Below are positions 18,345 to 27,954 of a stretch of DNA of 60,889 nt, one piece after another. The stretch covers positions 1-60,889 of the forward strand of contig PDUK01000007.1 in assembly GCA_006212115.1 (NCBI GenBank), given 5' to 3'. This stretch comes from Thalassolituus sp. (GTDB taxonomy: Bacteria > Pseudomonadota > Gammaproteobacteria > Pseudomonadales > Oceanobacteraceae). Numbering within the stretch: the stretch's first letter is position 1; each line of letters opens with the position of its first letter. A model generated the notes under the pieces. The model worked only from the letters and a program-made list of their open reading frames with translations. It searched no databases and was not told where the DNA came from. The translations under genes were made by a program, and so were the position numbers.

Positions 18345-21300
18345 ATGAAAATTAGAAATACGGCGCGCTCGCTGGCGTTGTCTGCTGCCTGCTGCATGGG
18401 TATCGGGATATCTTCCAGCCATACACTCGCCAGTGTAGGTGGCTCCGGGACTGCCAATGGCGACGCCTGGCAGGGCGGGCTGGAGCAAGTGCTCAAACTT
18501 CAGTTCGTGGCAGACTTTATCGGGCAGCGGGGCAATGTTGAGCCCTTCCTGATCCCACAAGCCAAGTCACATGCCATAACGACCTTCCGTAATCAGGCGA
18601 TTGATATCGACTTCCGGGCGAAACACCTTACCCCCGAGGGCGAGCCAGACAATAACCTGAGTTGGGCTATCGCCGAGGCACCGCTACATGGTCGCCTCGA
18701 AGGCACATTACCTAACGTCCGTTATATACCAGATTCCGATTACACCGGTTACGACCGCATCGTATTTAACGTCAGTGATAATCTGGATGGCGATACGAAC
18801 GGCACCATCGACATCAAAGTACAGGGCTCATACACCAACTTTGAATCCGGTCAGGTGCGTCCATTAGCACTCAACTCAGATAAAACACGCCTGTACGCAC
18901 TGAATACACCTGACGGAAAGCTGGAGATATTTGATGTCAGTGGCGATGCCCCGGCCCTGCTCCATAGCGTGCATGTTGGCCTCGAGCCGGTCGCGATTGC
19001 CTTACGCAACGACGACGAAGCTTGGGTCGTCAATCACCTGTCTGACAACGTTAGCGTGGTGAAGCTGAATGGCGACCTGCCGTACGTGAAGAAAACTCTC
19101 CATGTCGGAGATGAGCCACAGGACATTGTATTTGCTGGCCGTAATAACGCCCGAGCCTTCATCACCACCGCCCATCGCGGGCAGCACTCGACTTCGGATC
19201 TGGACGCCATGACGCCGGGGACCGACCGCGCCGATGTCTGGGTCTTTGATGCGCCGGATGCCGAGATGGAAAAGGTCATCACCTTGTTTGGTATGGCACC
19301 GCGAGGGCTGGCTGTGACTCCCGATGGGGAAACCGTGTACGCCGCGATCTATAAGTCCGGCAACCAGACCACCACCGCCGCGCACAATTACCGGTTGTGG
19401 GGTAAGACCAGCACGATCAACGGAAAGCCAGGTCCGAATACCGATGCCGATGGCATCCTTGCGCCCAACACCGGCGTCATTGTGAAGTACGACGGCGAGC
19501 ACTGGCGTGATGTTTACGGCACGAAGTGGGATCACCAGATCTACTTTGAATTGCCGGACTACGACGTATTTAAAATCGACGCTACCGCACGTAGCCCAAG
19601 GGTCACAGGTGAATACAGCGGCGTCGGGAATGCCCTGTTCAACATGGCCGTGAACCCAGTAAACGGCAACGTTTACGTCAGCAATATGGATGCCCGTAAC
19701 GAACTTCAATACGAAGGTCATGGTCATCGCAGCGACAAACAAACGTTGCGCGGTCGATTTATTAAAAACCAGATCACTGTCATCAAAGATGGCGAAGTGA
19801 TTCCGCGAGAGCTCAACAGTCACCTGAGCGACAGCAATCCTGACGGCTCACCGTCTGAGAACGAGCGCTCACTCGCCATGCCTCTGGAGATGGTTGTCGA
19901 CAGCACTGGCGAGACACTCTATGTCGCCGCTTACAGCTCATCGAAGATAGGTATTTTCAATACCCGTGAATTGGAAAGCGGCACCTTTACACCCTCAGCC
20001 GCAAACCACATCGAGGTATCCGGTGGCGGGCCGGCAGGTATCGCGCTGGATGAAGATCGCGATCGCCTGTATGTGCTGACGCGCTTTAACAACTCCGTTG
20101 CAGTCATTGATCTGAATGAGCGCCGCGAAACGCAAAGTGTGGCCATGTACAACCCGGAACCCGAGTACATCACCGAAGGGCGTCCTTTCCTGTATGACGC
20201 GCGCTTCAGCTCGGGACGCGGGGATTCTTCCTGCGGCTCCTGTCACTTGTTTGGTGACATGGATGGTCTGGCATGGGAGCTGGGCAACCCTGATGGGGTG
20301 ACCACAGAAAACCCGCGCGGCTACGTTAACTTCTTTATGGAAATGAACGCTCTACCAATCCATCACCCATTGAAAGGGCCCATGCTGACGCAATCCTTCC
20401 GCGGTATGGATTTTCAGGGGCCGCTGCACTGGCGTGGGGATAAAACGGGGGCTTATCGGGTAGAAGGTGAATCTCTCGAGCACGCGGCATTTAAAGAATT
20501 CCGCGGCGCCTTTACTGAGCTACTGGGGCGCGCAGAAGTACCATCCGAAGAGGAAATGAATAAGTTCGCCGACTTCGTGTTGCAGATGCGCTACCCACCC
20601 AACCCGAACCGCAATCTGGATGACACGCTGACTCCGGCTGCTCAGTACGGTGCAGACATCTACTTCAATCAGAAAACGACCGGATTCAAGGCTGAGAATA
20701 CGGGCAACGTGGCCATGATTACCTGTAACGACTGCCACGAAGTCGACCCTGAGATTGAACGCTTTGGTACCTCAACACTGATGAGCTTCGAAGGCACCGA
20801 AACCACTCAGGATATGAAAGTCGCCCACCTGCGCAATGTGTACTCGCGGATTGGTATGTTTGGTCTGAAACTTCGCGAGCGTACGTCTACTGCAAAAGAC
20901 ATGGGCGATCAGGTAACTGGCTACGGCCTGTCTCATGACGGTGCGATCGACACGTTAGAGAACTTCTTGTCGCTTAATGTATTCCACGTTGATACACCCG
21001 ACATTCCTCAAGTCATGGAATTTGTCACCCAGATGCCAACCGGCCTCGCGCCCATTGTCGGTCAACAGGCGACGCTGAACTTCAGCTCTCAAAGCGACGT
21101 CGATCTGATCGAGACAATGATGGATCAGGCGCTGGCACATACTCGTGATACGAGCATACGCAAACAGAAATGCGACCTGATTGCTCATGGAGTGCTGGGT
21201 GGAGAGGCCCAGTCCTGGCGCTATACACTTGCGGGAGACTTCGTTGATATGGAAGGCAATCGCAGCAGCTTTAACCGTCTTCGCTGGAACAGCTTCCTAC

Positions 21301-21563
21301 CGGGCAACAGCATCACGTTCACCTGCGCCGCTCCGGGCAGCGGTGAGCGATTGGCATTCGACCGCGATGAAGACGGACTCTACGACCGGTTTGATGCAGA
21401 AACCAACGGACGCTTGTATACCTCAGTGCAGGCACCTGACCCGGATGCAGAGCCGGTACAGGTAGAACGTGCAGAAGGTGCCTTCTGGCGCGAAGAGGCA
21501 CAGAAGAACAGCGGAATCTTCCCTGACTTCGATCATTTCTGGGCGTTTGACTTCCTTAACTAA
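18345..21563 (+). CDS. Exported Ig-like / YncE beta-propeller / di-haem c-type cytochrome protein, copy 2
   Basis: A 1072-aa paralogue of the protein at 12446, exactly the same length when started at ATG 18345; the in-frame reading from 18189 would add 52 residues in front of the signal peptide. Domain order is the same: signal peptide (about residues 1-29), cadherin-like domain (PLHGRLEG..YIPDSDYTGYDR), beta-propeller, two haem sites (CGSCH at 630-634, CNDCH at 794-798), and a calcium-loop-like DRDEDGLYDRFDA. The regions around the haem sites are nearly identical between copies, for example FRGAFTELLGR and the RGMxFQGPLHWRGD run. The regions after residue 930 are more divergent. It is probably a fixed duplication. 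No cytochrome maturation genes are nearby. Confidence 0.85.
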   Translation: MKIRNTARSLALSAACCMGIGISSSHTLASVGGSGTANGDAWQGGLEQVLKLQFVADFIGQRGNVEPFLIPQAKSHAITTFRNQAIDIDFRAKHLTPEGEPDNNLSWAIAEAPLHGRLEGTLPNVRYIPDSDYTGYDRIVFNVSDNLDGDTNGTIDIKVQGSYTNFESGQVRPLALNSDKTRLYALNTPDGKLEIFDVSGDAPALLHSVHVGLEPVAIALRNDDEAWVVNHLSDNVSVVKLNGDLPYVKKTLHVGDEPQDIVFAGRNNARAFITTAHRGQHSTSDLDAMTPGTDRADVWVFDAPDAEMEKVITLFGMAPRGLAVTPDGETVYAAIYKSGNQTTTAAHNYRLWGKTSTINGKPGPNTDADGILAPNTGVIVKYDGEHWRDVYGTKWDHQIYFELPDYDVFKIDATARSPRVTGEYSGVGNALFNMAVNPVNGNVYVSNMDARNELQYEGHGHRSDKQTLRGRFIKNQITVIKDGEVIPRELNSHLSDSNPDGSPSENERSLAMPLEMVVDSTGETLYVAAYSSSKIGIFNTRELESGTFTPSAANHIEVSGGGPAGIALDEDRDRLYVLTRFNNSVAVIDLNERRETQSVAMYNPEPEYITEGRPFLYDARFSSGRGDSSCGSCHLFGDMDGLAWELGNPDGVTTENPRGYVNFFMEMNALPIHHPLKGPMLTQSFRGMDFQGPLHWRGDKTGAYRVEGESLEHAAFKEFRGAFTELLGRAEVPSEEEMNKFADFVLQMRYPPNPNRNLDDTLTPAAQYGADIYFNQKTTGFKAENTGNVAMITCNDCHEVDPEIERFGTSTLMSFEGTETTQDMKVAHLRNVYSRIGMFGLKLRERTSTAKDMGDQVTGYGLSHDGAIDTLENFLSLNVFHVDTPDIPQVMEFVTQMPTGLAPIVGQQATLNFSSQSDVDLIETMMDQALAHTRDTSIRKQKCDLIAHGVLGGEAQSWRYTLAGDFVDMEGNRSSFNRLRWNSFLPGNSITFTCAAPGSGERLAFDRDEDGLYDRFDAETNGRLYTSVQAPDPDAEPVQVERAEGAFWREEAQKNSGIFPDFDHFWAFDFLN

Positions 21564-21615
21564 CTCCAATCAACTCTGTCTCCTTCTTCTCCAGAGGGGG
21601 CGGACACAATGATGA

Positions 21616-21643
21616 CTGGGGTCATAGCGAGCTATGATCCCAG
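21616..21643. other. Long perfect-loop dyad between the propeller-haem gene and ubiD
   Basis: A 13-base arm CTGGGGTCATAGC (21616-21628) pairs with GCTATGATCCCAG (21631-21643) across a two-base centre, with one G-T wobble. It lies 52 bases after the stop of copy 2. No T-run follows. It could be a factor-assisted terminator, an RNA-stabilising hairpin, or a dyad binding site. Confidence 0.5.
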
Positions 21644-21721
21644 CCAGACGAACCCTACCTCTACCTCCCGCAAACGAAGCTGTTAGAATGCTACCCCTGA
21701 ATCAAACAGCGAGATATTTCA

Positions 21722-23197
21722 GTGAAATACGCAGACCTGCGCGACTTCATCAAGAAACTGGAAAAACGTGGTGAGTTGGTCCGCATCAAGGAAGCCGTTG
21801 ACCCGCACCTTGAGATGACCGAACTATCGGATCGGGTATTAAGAGCAAAAGGCCCGGCATTACTGTTTGAAAACCCCAAAGGCTACGACATGCCTGTTCT
21901 GGCGAATCTATTCGGCACGCCGGAGCGAGTTGCCATGGGCATGGGCGAAGACTCCGTTGAAGCATTGCGCGAAATCGGAAAGCTCCTCGCCTTCCTGAAA
22001 GAACCTGAGCCCCCCAAAGGTTTAAAAGACGCGTGGTCGAAACTGCCCATCTTTAAGAAAGTGCTGGCCATGGGGCCGAAAGAAGTCAAAAAAGCAGCCT
22101 GTCAGGAAGTGGTTATCGAAGGCGACGACGTCGACCTCAGTACAATTCCGGTTCAACACTGCTGGCCCGGCGACGCTGGCCCACTGATTACCTGGCCGTT
22201 GGTCATTACCAAAGGCCCACACAAAGACCGCCACAATTTAGGCATTTATCGTCAGCAGGTAATCGGTAAAAATCGTCTGATTATGCGCTGGCTCAGCCAC
22301 CGTGGCGGGGCTCTGGATTTCCGTGAATGGCAACAGGAACATCCGGGAAAGCCTTTCCCGGTCACTGTCGCCCTAGGCGCAGATCCAGCGACCATCTTAG
22401 GCGCGGTCACACCCGTGCCCGACACCCTGAGTGAATACGCCTTTGCTGGTCTGCTGCGCGATTCCCGCACGGAACTGGTAAAAAGTATTGGCAACGATCT
22501 GCGCGTTCCAGCGTCAGCAGAGATCGTTTTGGAAGGCGTTATCCACCCTGACGACATGGCCCCGGAAGGCCCGTTCGGCGACCATACGGGTTACTACAAC
22601 GAAGTCGATCACTTCCCGGTATTCACTGTCGAGCGTATTACGCATCGTAAAAAGCCCATCTATCACAGCACCTACACAGGTCGTCCACCAGATGAGCCAG
22701 CTATCCTCGGTGTTGCTTTGAACGAAGTGTTCGTGCCGATTCTGCAAAAACAGTTTCCGGAAATCGTCGACTTCTATCTTCCACCGGAAGGATGTTCGTA
22801 CCGCATGGCCATCGTCAGCATGAAGAAGCAGTATCCGGGGCATGCGAAGCGCGTGATGATGGGTGTCTGGTCATTCCTGCGTCAGTTCATGTACACCAAG
22901 TTCGTAATCGTGGTCGATGACGACGTGAACACCCGCAGCTGGGAAGACGTTATCTGGGCGATCACGACACGGATGGACCCGGCACGGGACACCACCATGG
23001 TAGAGAACACCCCTATTGATTACCTCGACTTCGCCTCACCGGTGTCCGGACTGGGATCAAAAATGGGTCTCGACGCCACCAACAAGATGCCTGGCGAAAC
23101 CGACCGCGAATGGGGTACTCCCATCGTCATGGACGATGAGGTCAAACACAAAGTCGACAAGCTGGTCGGTAAAATCGGAAAGGACATCGGTCTTTGA
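21722..23197 (+). CDS. ubiD: 4-hydroxy-3-polyprenylbenzoate decarboxylase
   Basis: A 491-aa prenylated-FMN-dependent decarboxylase of ubiquinone synthesis. The GTG start gives [22 protein letters not shown], the usual opening. Family signatures are the [25 protein letters not shown] block, [24 protein letters not shown], the [13 protein letters not shown] catalytic loop, and near the end [14 protein letters not shown]. It needs cofactor from UbiX, which is not in this window. The stop overlaps the start of the next gene (TTGA), so the two are translated together. Length is standard. Confidence 0.96.
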   Translation: MKYADLRDFIKKLEKRGELVRIKEAVDPHLEMTELSDRVLRAKGPALLFENPKGYDMPVLANLFGTPERVAMGMGEDSVEALREIGKLLAFLKEPEPPKGLKDAWSKLPIFKKVLAMGPKEVKKAACQEVVIEGDDVDLSTIPVQHCWPGDAGPLITWPLVITKGPHKDRHNLGIYRQQVIGKNRLIMRWLSHRGGALDFREWQQEHPGKPFPVTVALGADPATILGAVTPVPDTLSEYAFAGLLRDSRTELVKSIGNDLRVPASAEIVLEGVIHPDDMAPEGPFGDHTGYYNEVDHFPVFTVERITHRKKPIYHSTYTGRPPDEPAILGVALNEVFVPILQKQFPEIVDFYLPPEGCSYRMAIVSMKKQYPGHAKRVMMGVWSFLRQFMYTKFVIVVDDDVNTRSWEDVIWAITTRMDPARDTTMVENTPIDYLDFASPVSGLGSKMGLDATNKMPGETDREWGTPIVMDDEVKHKVDKLVGKIGKDIGL

Positions 23198-24264
23198 CCG
23201 ATCACTCCGAACGGCGTTATCGGGTTGTATTTCAGCCCAATAACATTGCCGTCTATTGCCGGGACGGACAAAGCGTTCACGATGCCGCCCTTGAACAGGG
23301 CGTCATCCTTCCGGTTTCCTGCGAAAATGGCGTCTGTCAGGTGTGTCAGGGTGAGCGAATGTCAGGTCAGTTTCACTTTCGCAATGCCTTGGGCCGGACA
23401 ATACTTGAGCAGGATAATCAGGTACTATGCTGCATTGCCTATCCACAGTCTGACGCAGAGATTTATATGACCGATGTATTCGCGCCCGAGCACAAACAGC
23501 CACTGACCATCTCCTGTCAGGTGAAGGAAACAGAGCGGCTCGCCGACGATATTCATCGCATTACGTTACTGGCCCCTGCGGGCAAAGCACCCGACTACTG
23601 GGCCGGCCAGTACCTCATGTTGCACATCGGTGACAGCGACGACGCTGAACAACTCCCATACAGCATTGCCAATGCTCCGGGAGCGCATACCGGGCGTGAT
23701 CCGCGTGAAATTGAACTTCACATCGCAGCAACCAGCGATAAAGCGCGTCAGGTTATTGCTTTCCTCGAGCAGGCCATTGTTGCACGCGTGACCATCCCCG
23801 CCGGTGACTGCTGCATTACTCCCCGCCTGCTGGAGAACTCACAAGGACAGCCGCTGCTTTTTGTCGCAGCAGGTTCTGGCTTCTCACAGGTCAAAGCACA
23901 GATCGAATCGACACTCGCGCTGGAGCCCAACCGGGAAATCCATCTGTATTGGTCGAATCGGGCTGCTGTCGGTTTTTATCTACCGGACCTTCCACAGGAA
24001 TGGGCTCAGGCCCACCCCAACTTCCACTACCACGCCATCATTCAGGATCACGCTGATGACTGGCACGGCCGCGCCGGATGGATCTACCAGGTAATTCATG
24101 AAGACTTTGACGATCTGTCCAATGTCATCATGTTTGCATGTGGCTCACCTAATATGGTGTTCGGTACACTGGATCAGTTGGAACCTTTAGGCCTGAAAGA
24201 GTCCAACATGCATTCCGATGTATTTGCCTACGCCAACCGGGCTGATTTTTCGGCCAAGGACTGA
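23194..24264 (+). CDS. Fre/LuxG-type flavin reductase with N-terminal 2Fe-2S ferredoxin domain
   Basis: A 356-aa oxidoreductase. Residues 1-95 form a plant-type 2Fe-2S ferredoxin domain (C43, C48, C51 and C79 or C80), and residues 100-345 a ferredoxin-reductase module with FAD and NAD(P)H lobes ending DVFAYA as in LuxG/Fre. It would pass electrons from NAD(P)H through FAD to the cluster or to a partner. The conserved arginine of the FAD motif RxYS is leucine here (LPYS at 154-157), which is unusual. Start is TTG at 23194, overlapping the ubiD stop. E. coli also places fre next to ubiD, but Fre lacks the iron-sulfur domain. CDP-6-deoxyglucoseen reductase-like naming is common for this type. 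Confidence 0.88.
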   Translation: MTDHSERRYRVVFQPNNIAVYCRDGQSVHDAALEQGVILPVSCENGVCQVCQGERMSGQFHFRNALGRTILEQDNQVLCCIAYPQSDAEIYMTDVFAPEHKQPLTISCQVKETERLADDIHRITLLAPAGKAPDYWAGQYLMLHIGDSDDAEQLPYSIANAPGAHTGRDPREIELHIAATSDKARQVIAFLEQAIVARVTIPAGDCCITPRLLENSQGQPLLFVAAGSGFSQVKAQIESTLALEPNREIHLYWSNRAAVGFYLPDLPQEWAQAHPNFHYHAIIQDHADDWHGRAGWIYQVIHEDFDDLSNVIMFACGSPNMVFGTLDQLEPLGLKESNMHSDVFAYANRADFSAKD

Positions 24265-24328
24265 AGGCAGTATGCGCTGAACGATCAGCGCAGATACCGA
24301 AGAACTCTCACTACCTTAAGGACCATCA

Positions 24329-25159
24329 ATGGATATCAATTGGGATAAACTGAACCTCGACCCGCAACTGTTATGGGCCGACTACATCCTGCCATGGGGC
24401 ACCCAGATCGTACTTGCTGTTCTGGTTTTCTTCATCGGCCGCATCATCGCTAAAACCGTCACCAACGGCACACGCAAAGTGATGGAAAAAGCCAGCCTCG
24501 AACCTATGCTGGTGAACTTCTTATCGAACATCATCGGCAGTGTGCTGCTTCTCCTTGTCATCGTCTTCTCGCTGTCACAGCTTGGTGTCGATACGACTTC
24601 TCTCGTTGCCTTGCTCGGTGCCGCTGGTCTGGCCGTTGGTCTGGCTCTCAAAGATTCGCTGTCGCACTTTGCGGCGGGTGTCATGCTCATCCTGTTCCGC
24701 CCATTCAAAGTCGGCGACTTCTGCGAACTGGATGGCGAAATGGGTACCGTTGAACAGATCACTATTCTGCATACACGCCTGAAAACACCAGATAACAAGG
24801 TCATCACCATTCCGAATGGCAATGTATTCTCTGGCACTATGACCAACTTCTCTGAGCAACCTACCCGCCGTGTGGATATGGTGTTTGGTATTGGTTATGG
24901 ATCGGACCTGCTCAAAGCGAAGAAAATCCTCGAAGAAATGTGTGCCGCTGATGAGCGTATTCTCGCAGACCCTGCTCCTAAAATTGCGGTTCACGAGCTG
25001 GCCGATTCCTCAGTGAATATCATCTGCCGTCCGTGGGTGAATGCGGCCGACCTGTGGCCGGTACATTGGGACATGATGGAAAAAGTAAAACTGCGCTTCG
25101 ACGAAGAAGGCATCGAAATTCCATTCCCACAAGTATCTGTGCATATGGAAAAAGACTGA
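24329..25159 (+). CDS. mscS: Small-conductance mechanosensitive channel, MscS type
   Basis: A 276-aa inner-membrane channel that opens under membrane tension to release solutes after osmotic downshock. Three N-terminal membrane helices are visible. The pore helix carries the Gly/Ala pattern VALLGAAGLAVGLALKDSLSHFAAGVMLILFRPFKVGD, which is diagnostic. The beta domain (VEQITILHTRLKTPDNKVITIPNG) and the alpha/beta C-terminal domain follow. The length is close to E. coli MscS (286 aa). AAGGA sits seven bases before the ATG, and a strong terminator closes the unit. Confidence 0.95.
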   Translation: MDINWDKLNLDPQLLWADYILPWGTQIVLAVLVFFIGRIIAKTVTNGTRKVMEKASLEPMLVNFLSNIIGSVLLLLVIVFSLSQLGVDTTSLVALLGAAGLAVGLALKDSLSHFAAGVMLILFRPFKVGDFCELDGEMGTVEQITILHTRLKTPDNKVITIPNGNVFSGTMTNFSEQPTRRVDMVFGIGYGSDLLKAKKILEEMCAADERILADPAPKIAVHELADSSVNIICRPWVNAADLWPVHWDMMEKVKLRFDEEGIEIPFPQVSVHMEKD

Positions 25160-25182
25160 GTCAAAATCAGTAAGCTGAAATA

Positions 25183-25213
25183 AAAAAACCGGCCGATTGG
25201 CCGGTTTTTTTTA
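25183..25213 (+). terminator. Intrinsic terminator after mscS
   Basis: The stem AACCGGCC / GGCCGGTT with a GATT loop is followed by eight T residues and preceded by seven A residues. Confidence 0.93.
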
Positions 25214-25262
25214 TCCAACCAGAATACGATGGACAAGTTGGACCCTATCGCTAGAAGGCGTA

Positions 25263-25291
25263 TTGCGCCGGTTTACCCCATTTGATATACC
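25263..25291 (+). promoter_or_regulatory. Candidate promoter of the LuxR-type gene pair
   Basis: TTGCGC (-35, 25263-25268) and TATACC (-10, 25286-25291) have 17 bases between them and lie 35 bases before the first start codon. No lux-box-like dyad of about 20 bases is visible around it. Confidence 0.45.
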
Positions 25292-25325
25292 TTGTTCATT
25301 AATCAACCAAGGATAGGGATATTGT

Positions 25326-25826
25326 ATGGATCTGGATGCCGTCTGTGCCTGCCTCGTCGAGCAGCACGACTCGCTGTCGTATTCTGCGTTGATTAACTCC
25401 GTAGCCTCCCGCCTGTCATCGGCTTCTCCGGCCATTCAGTTCTCTGTTCAACATGTTTCCGCGGGTATGGCGGTTAGCTTTATTCAGGGCACGGCTGCAA
25501 TTACTCTGATTCTCACCCCTCAATCCGCACAGTACTCACCTACAGTTGCAGGCCTTTCTGATAATCATTTTTCCGGCCTCTCTGCCGTCGAAGCAAGTTT
25601 GCTGTGGCAGCTGAGCTGGGAGTTATGGGACAAGCACTGGTGGGAATCACGCAGTAACGATGTGATCATTCTTTCGCACATTGCCCGCGGCGGTAAAACC
25701 ACCACCGTTCCGGGAAAAGCTGGCTCCACAGTCAAGAATCGCTTACTGGTGTTGAGGGACAAGTACGGCGTAAGAACAACGCCCGGACTCGTTGCAGCAA
25801 TGCTTCGGCGCGGCGAACTGCGCTGA
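25326..25826 (+). CDS. Small protein with degenerate LuxR-type helix-turn-helix
   Basis: A 166-aa protein. The N-terminal ~110 residues match nothing I recognise. Residues about 128-160 (GSTVKNRLLVLRDKYGVRTTPGLVAAML) resemble the second half of a LuxR/GerE DNA-binding domain, in which TVKNxLxxIxxKLGVxxRxxLV is usual. The first helix and the conserved glutamate are replaced, so DNA binding may be altered. It has AGGGAT before the ATG and is followed after six bases by a fuller LuxR-type gene, so the two probably act together. It could be a regulator or an antagonist that pairs with its neighbour. Confidence 0.6.
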   Translation: MDLDAVCACLVEQHDSLSYSALINSVASRLSSASPAIQFSVQHVSAGMAVSFIQGTAAITLILTPQSAQYSPTVAGLSDNHFSGLSAVEASLLWQLSWELWDKHWWESRSNDVIILSHIARGGKTTTVPGKAGSTVKNRLLVLRDKYGVRTTPGLVAAMLRRGELR

Positions 25827-25832
25827 GCTCCC

Positions 25833-26654
25833 ATGAGCTACACAAAGAACTACTTCGCCCAGGACCTGATGGTCAACCTGACCGCAGCCACCACCGTCAA
25901 AGAGACCTGGTCAGAATTTATGGCAGCCATGGGCAGTATTGGCCTCGAAGCGGGAATGTTGGTGTATTCACCGGGTGGGGAGGTTGAGCGCAATCGGTTC
26001 TTTACTTACTCAAGTTATGCCGAAGGTTTTAATCTTGATTACGTGAAGCTTGGCGGTGTGGTTAACGATTTAACGGTGCAGCTTGCGCTGCAAGCGTTCT
26101 GGCGTTATCGCCAGCATCGTCTCGACGGAGTGGCACTTGCGGACTGGCGCGACATCGAAAAAATGGTCGCCGAGAATCCGCACATTGTTGAAGATCGCCA
26201 CTTAGCAATCGAAGAGCTCAGCAGGGACTACAGCATTGAACACGGCTTTTCATGTCTCCTGCCCTCACCGATTCAGATGGATACGTTAGACGTCGCGACC
26301 AGCGGCCTTGGCCTGTCTGCTCCGGGTATTTCAGAAGCAGACTTCGATGGCGCAATCATGCCGCGCCAAAAAGATATTGTTAACGCCGTTAAGCTGTTAC
26401 GTATCAACCTTAAACGGTTCAGCTATGCCGAAACGGCCAGCATATTTACGCAGAAGCTGCCGCAACTCAGCCCCCGCGAAAGTAAACTGCTTCGATATCT
26501 AGCCGATGGCCTTCGTGTTAAACAAATTGCAGGTGAATTAATTCCACGATCTGAAGATCAATTAAATAAAGACATCCGTACGCTTAAGAGAAAATTGAAT
26601 GCCAGCTCCATAGAGGAAATGGTCATGGTTGCGCTGATGTTAGGTAAGTGCTGA
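25833..26654 (+). CDS. LuxR-family transcriptional regulator (solo, autoinducer-domain-like N-terminus)
   Basis: A 273-aa regulator. The N-terminal ~190 residues look like an autoinducer-binding fold: a conserved aspartate in VVNDLTVQLALQAFWRY and the closing ELSRDYSIEHGFSCLLPSP, matching the G-x-x-x-G-x-x-x-P-L region of LuxR/TraR receptors. The usual tryptophan and tyrosine pocket residues are only partly present. Residues 207-268 form a LuxR/GerE helix-turn-helix (LSPRESKLLRYLADGLRVKQIAGEL). No luxI-type synthase occurs in the window, so this would be a solo responding to a foreign or non-AHL signal. It is convergent with an MFS transporter nine bases away. Confidence 0.75.
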   Translation: MSYTKNYFAQDLMVNLTAATTVKETWSEFMAAMGSIGLEAGMLVYSPGGEVERNRFFTYSSYAEGFNLDYVKLGGVVNDLTVQLALQAFWRYRQHRLDGVALADWRDIEKMVAENPHIVEDRHLAIEELSRDYSIEHGFSCLLPSPIQMDTLDVATSGLGLSAPGISEADFDGAIMPRQKDIVNAVKLLRINLKRFSYAETASIFTQKLPQLSPRESKLLRYLADGLRVKQIAGELIPRSEDQLNKDIRTLKRKLNASSIEEMVMVALMLGKC

Positions 26655-26663
26655 GAATCAAAG

Positions 26664-27794
26664 TCACCCATCAGGGTAAATTTCGACTCTTTCAGCAACC
26701 TTCCGGTTCAGCAGAGCAAAAGCACCAACACTTAATAAAAGTGCGACCGGTACAATACCGATAAGAGCCAAATTGATTCCGACATCAGCAGCCAAATCTC
26801 CTGAAATAATTGCGCCAGTCGCCATACCCAATGCCTGCATCATCAATAAGCCAGAAGCCATGCGCCCACCGTCGTTAAGAGCATCTGCCGCCAGTACAAT
26901 AAAGGGCAACGCCAGTACCCAACCGAAGTTATAGACCAAGGCCACCACCCAGAAAATAACGACCTGCATATCGGCCAACGCCAACACAACCATAGCCGCC
27001 AGCATACTGATAACCGCTAGGAGAATCGGCCGCAACACACCGAGTCTTGCCCCTATCGCCGAGGCCATTGCCCCGGCAGGAATACCAATCGCGCAGGCCG
27101 CCATCATGGCATAACCTATATCGGTCAATGCCACACCCGATTGACTGCCAAGTTCGGCGATAAAGGTATCGAACGCGCCATGGCTGGCGTAAAGGGCAAC
27201 CACACCGACAAAGAAAAACAATGCAGGAAGCGGTGAAAAAGACGTGAGGGAAGTCGTTAAGGATACTGACTGCAACGCCGATACCTGAACGCGAAATAAA
27301 GCAAGGAGCATAAGTAAAAACCAGCCGCCATTTACCCAATAGAGCGCACTTTCTATGCGTTCCGCCAGGTGTGGCACCACAGCAAACGACACCACCAGAC
27401 AAAGCGACTGCAGCATCAGCGCAAGGCCCTGTGCGCGAGCACTGTCATCGCAACTAAGCACTTCACGATAAGCCCAGGAGCAGATCAGCCCCGCAGAGCC
27501 CCCCATTACCGCCCTGGCAATCAGTAACTGCTCTGGGGTTTGCACTAACGCACACGCGGTATTACCAGCGAAGAGCATGCCACCCGACAGAAGCAGCAGA
27601 CCACGACCAATAAACGAAGGTTTCAGGAATACAAGCAGACTGATGAACGCCGCCATACCTGTTTCAGCAGACGCCAACAAACCCAGCCAATCTTCGTCCA
27701 GAGAGAAGCGTCGCGCTGTCTCTTCAATAAATAATTGAATTACGAGCACGCTCTGCACGCAGGTGGCAATGATGATGGTTAGAGGCCAGTTCAT
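26664..27794 (-). CDS. Major facilitator superfamily transporter
   Basis: A 376-aa inner-membrane protein with about twelve hydrophobic helices and MFS-like organisation: a GxxxDRxG-type loop is poorly kept, but the two pseudo-symmetric halves, the central loop near residue 180, and a run of small residues in helix 5 (GGSAGLICSWAYR) fit a secondary transporter. The substrate is unknown. AAGGA precedes the ATG by nine bases. The gene is convergent with the LuxR pair and divergent from the 2010-aa lipoprotein. The 160 bases upstream (27795-27954) hold both promoters, with TTATAC at 27932-27937 as a possible -10 for the lipoprotein gene. Confidence 0.82.
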   Translation of the reverse strand: MNWPLTIIIATCVQSVLVIQLFIEETARRFSLDEDWLGLLASAETGMAAFISLLVFLKPSFIGRGLLLLSGGMLFAGNTACALVQTPEQLLIARAVMGGSAGLICSWAYREVLSCDDSARAQGLALMLQSLCLVVSFAVVPHLAERIESALYWVNGGWFLLMLLALFRVQVSALQSVSLTTSLTSFSPLPALFFFVGVVALYASHGAFDTFIAELGSQSGVALTDIGYAMMAACAIGIPAGAMASAIGARLGVLRPILLAVISMLAAMVVLALADMQVVIFWVVALVYNFGWVLALPFIVLAADALNDGGRMASGLLMMQALGMATGAIISGDLAADVGINLALIGIVPVALLLSVGAFALLNRKVAERVEIYPDG

Positions 27795-27954
27795 ATTGTG
27801 ACGTCCTTGTTTCTCTCCGTTGCTAACCTAGCAATGGATGGTTTTCGCTGTCCAGAGAGAACAATGTGAAGAATTACAGAAAAGTACTGTCGGATCTCAC
27901 TAAACGGCACCGTAAGATTGGAGGGATTTTGGTTATACAAAAGGACACGGAGCA

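Noticed and set aside
19002..19823. 273-codon open frame antisense to propeller-haem copy 2
   Set aside because: It lies fully within a strongly supported gene, has no ribosome site, and its His/Val/Asp-rich composition resembles an antisense reading.
25217..25325. A lux box before the LuxR pair
   Set aside because: No dyad of the expected 18-22 bases is visible near the candidate promoter.
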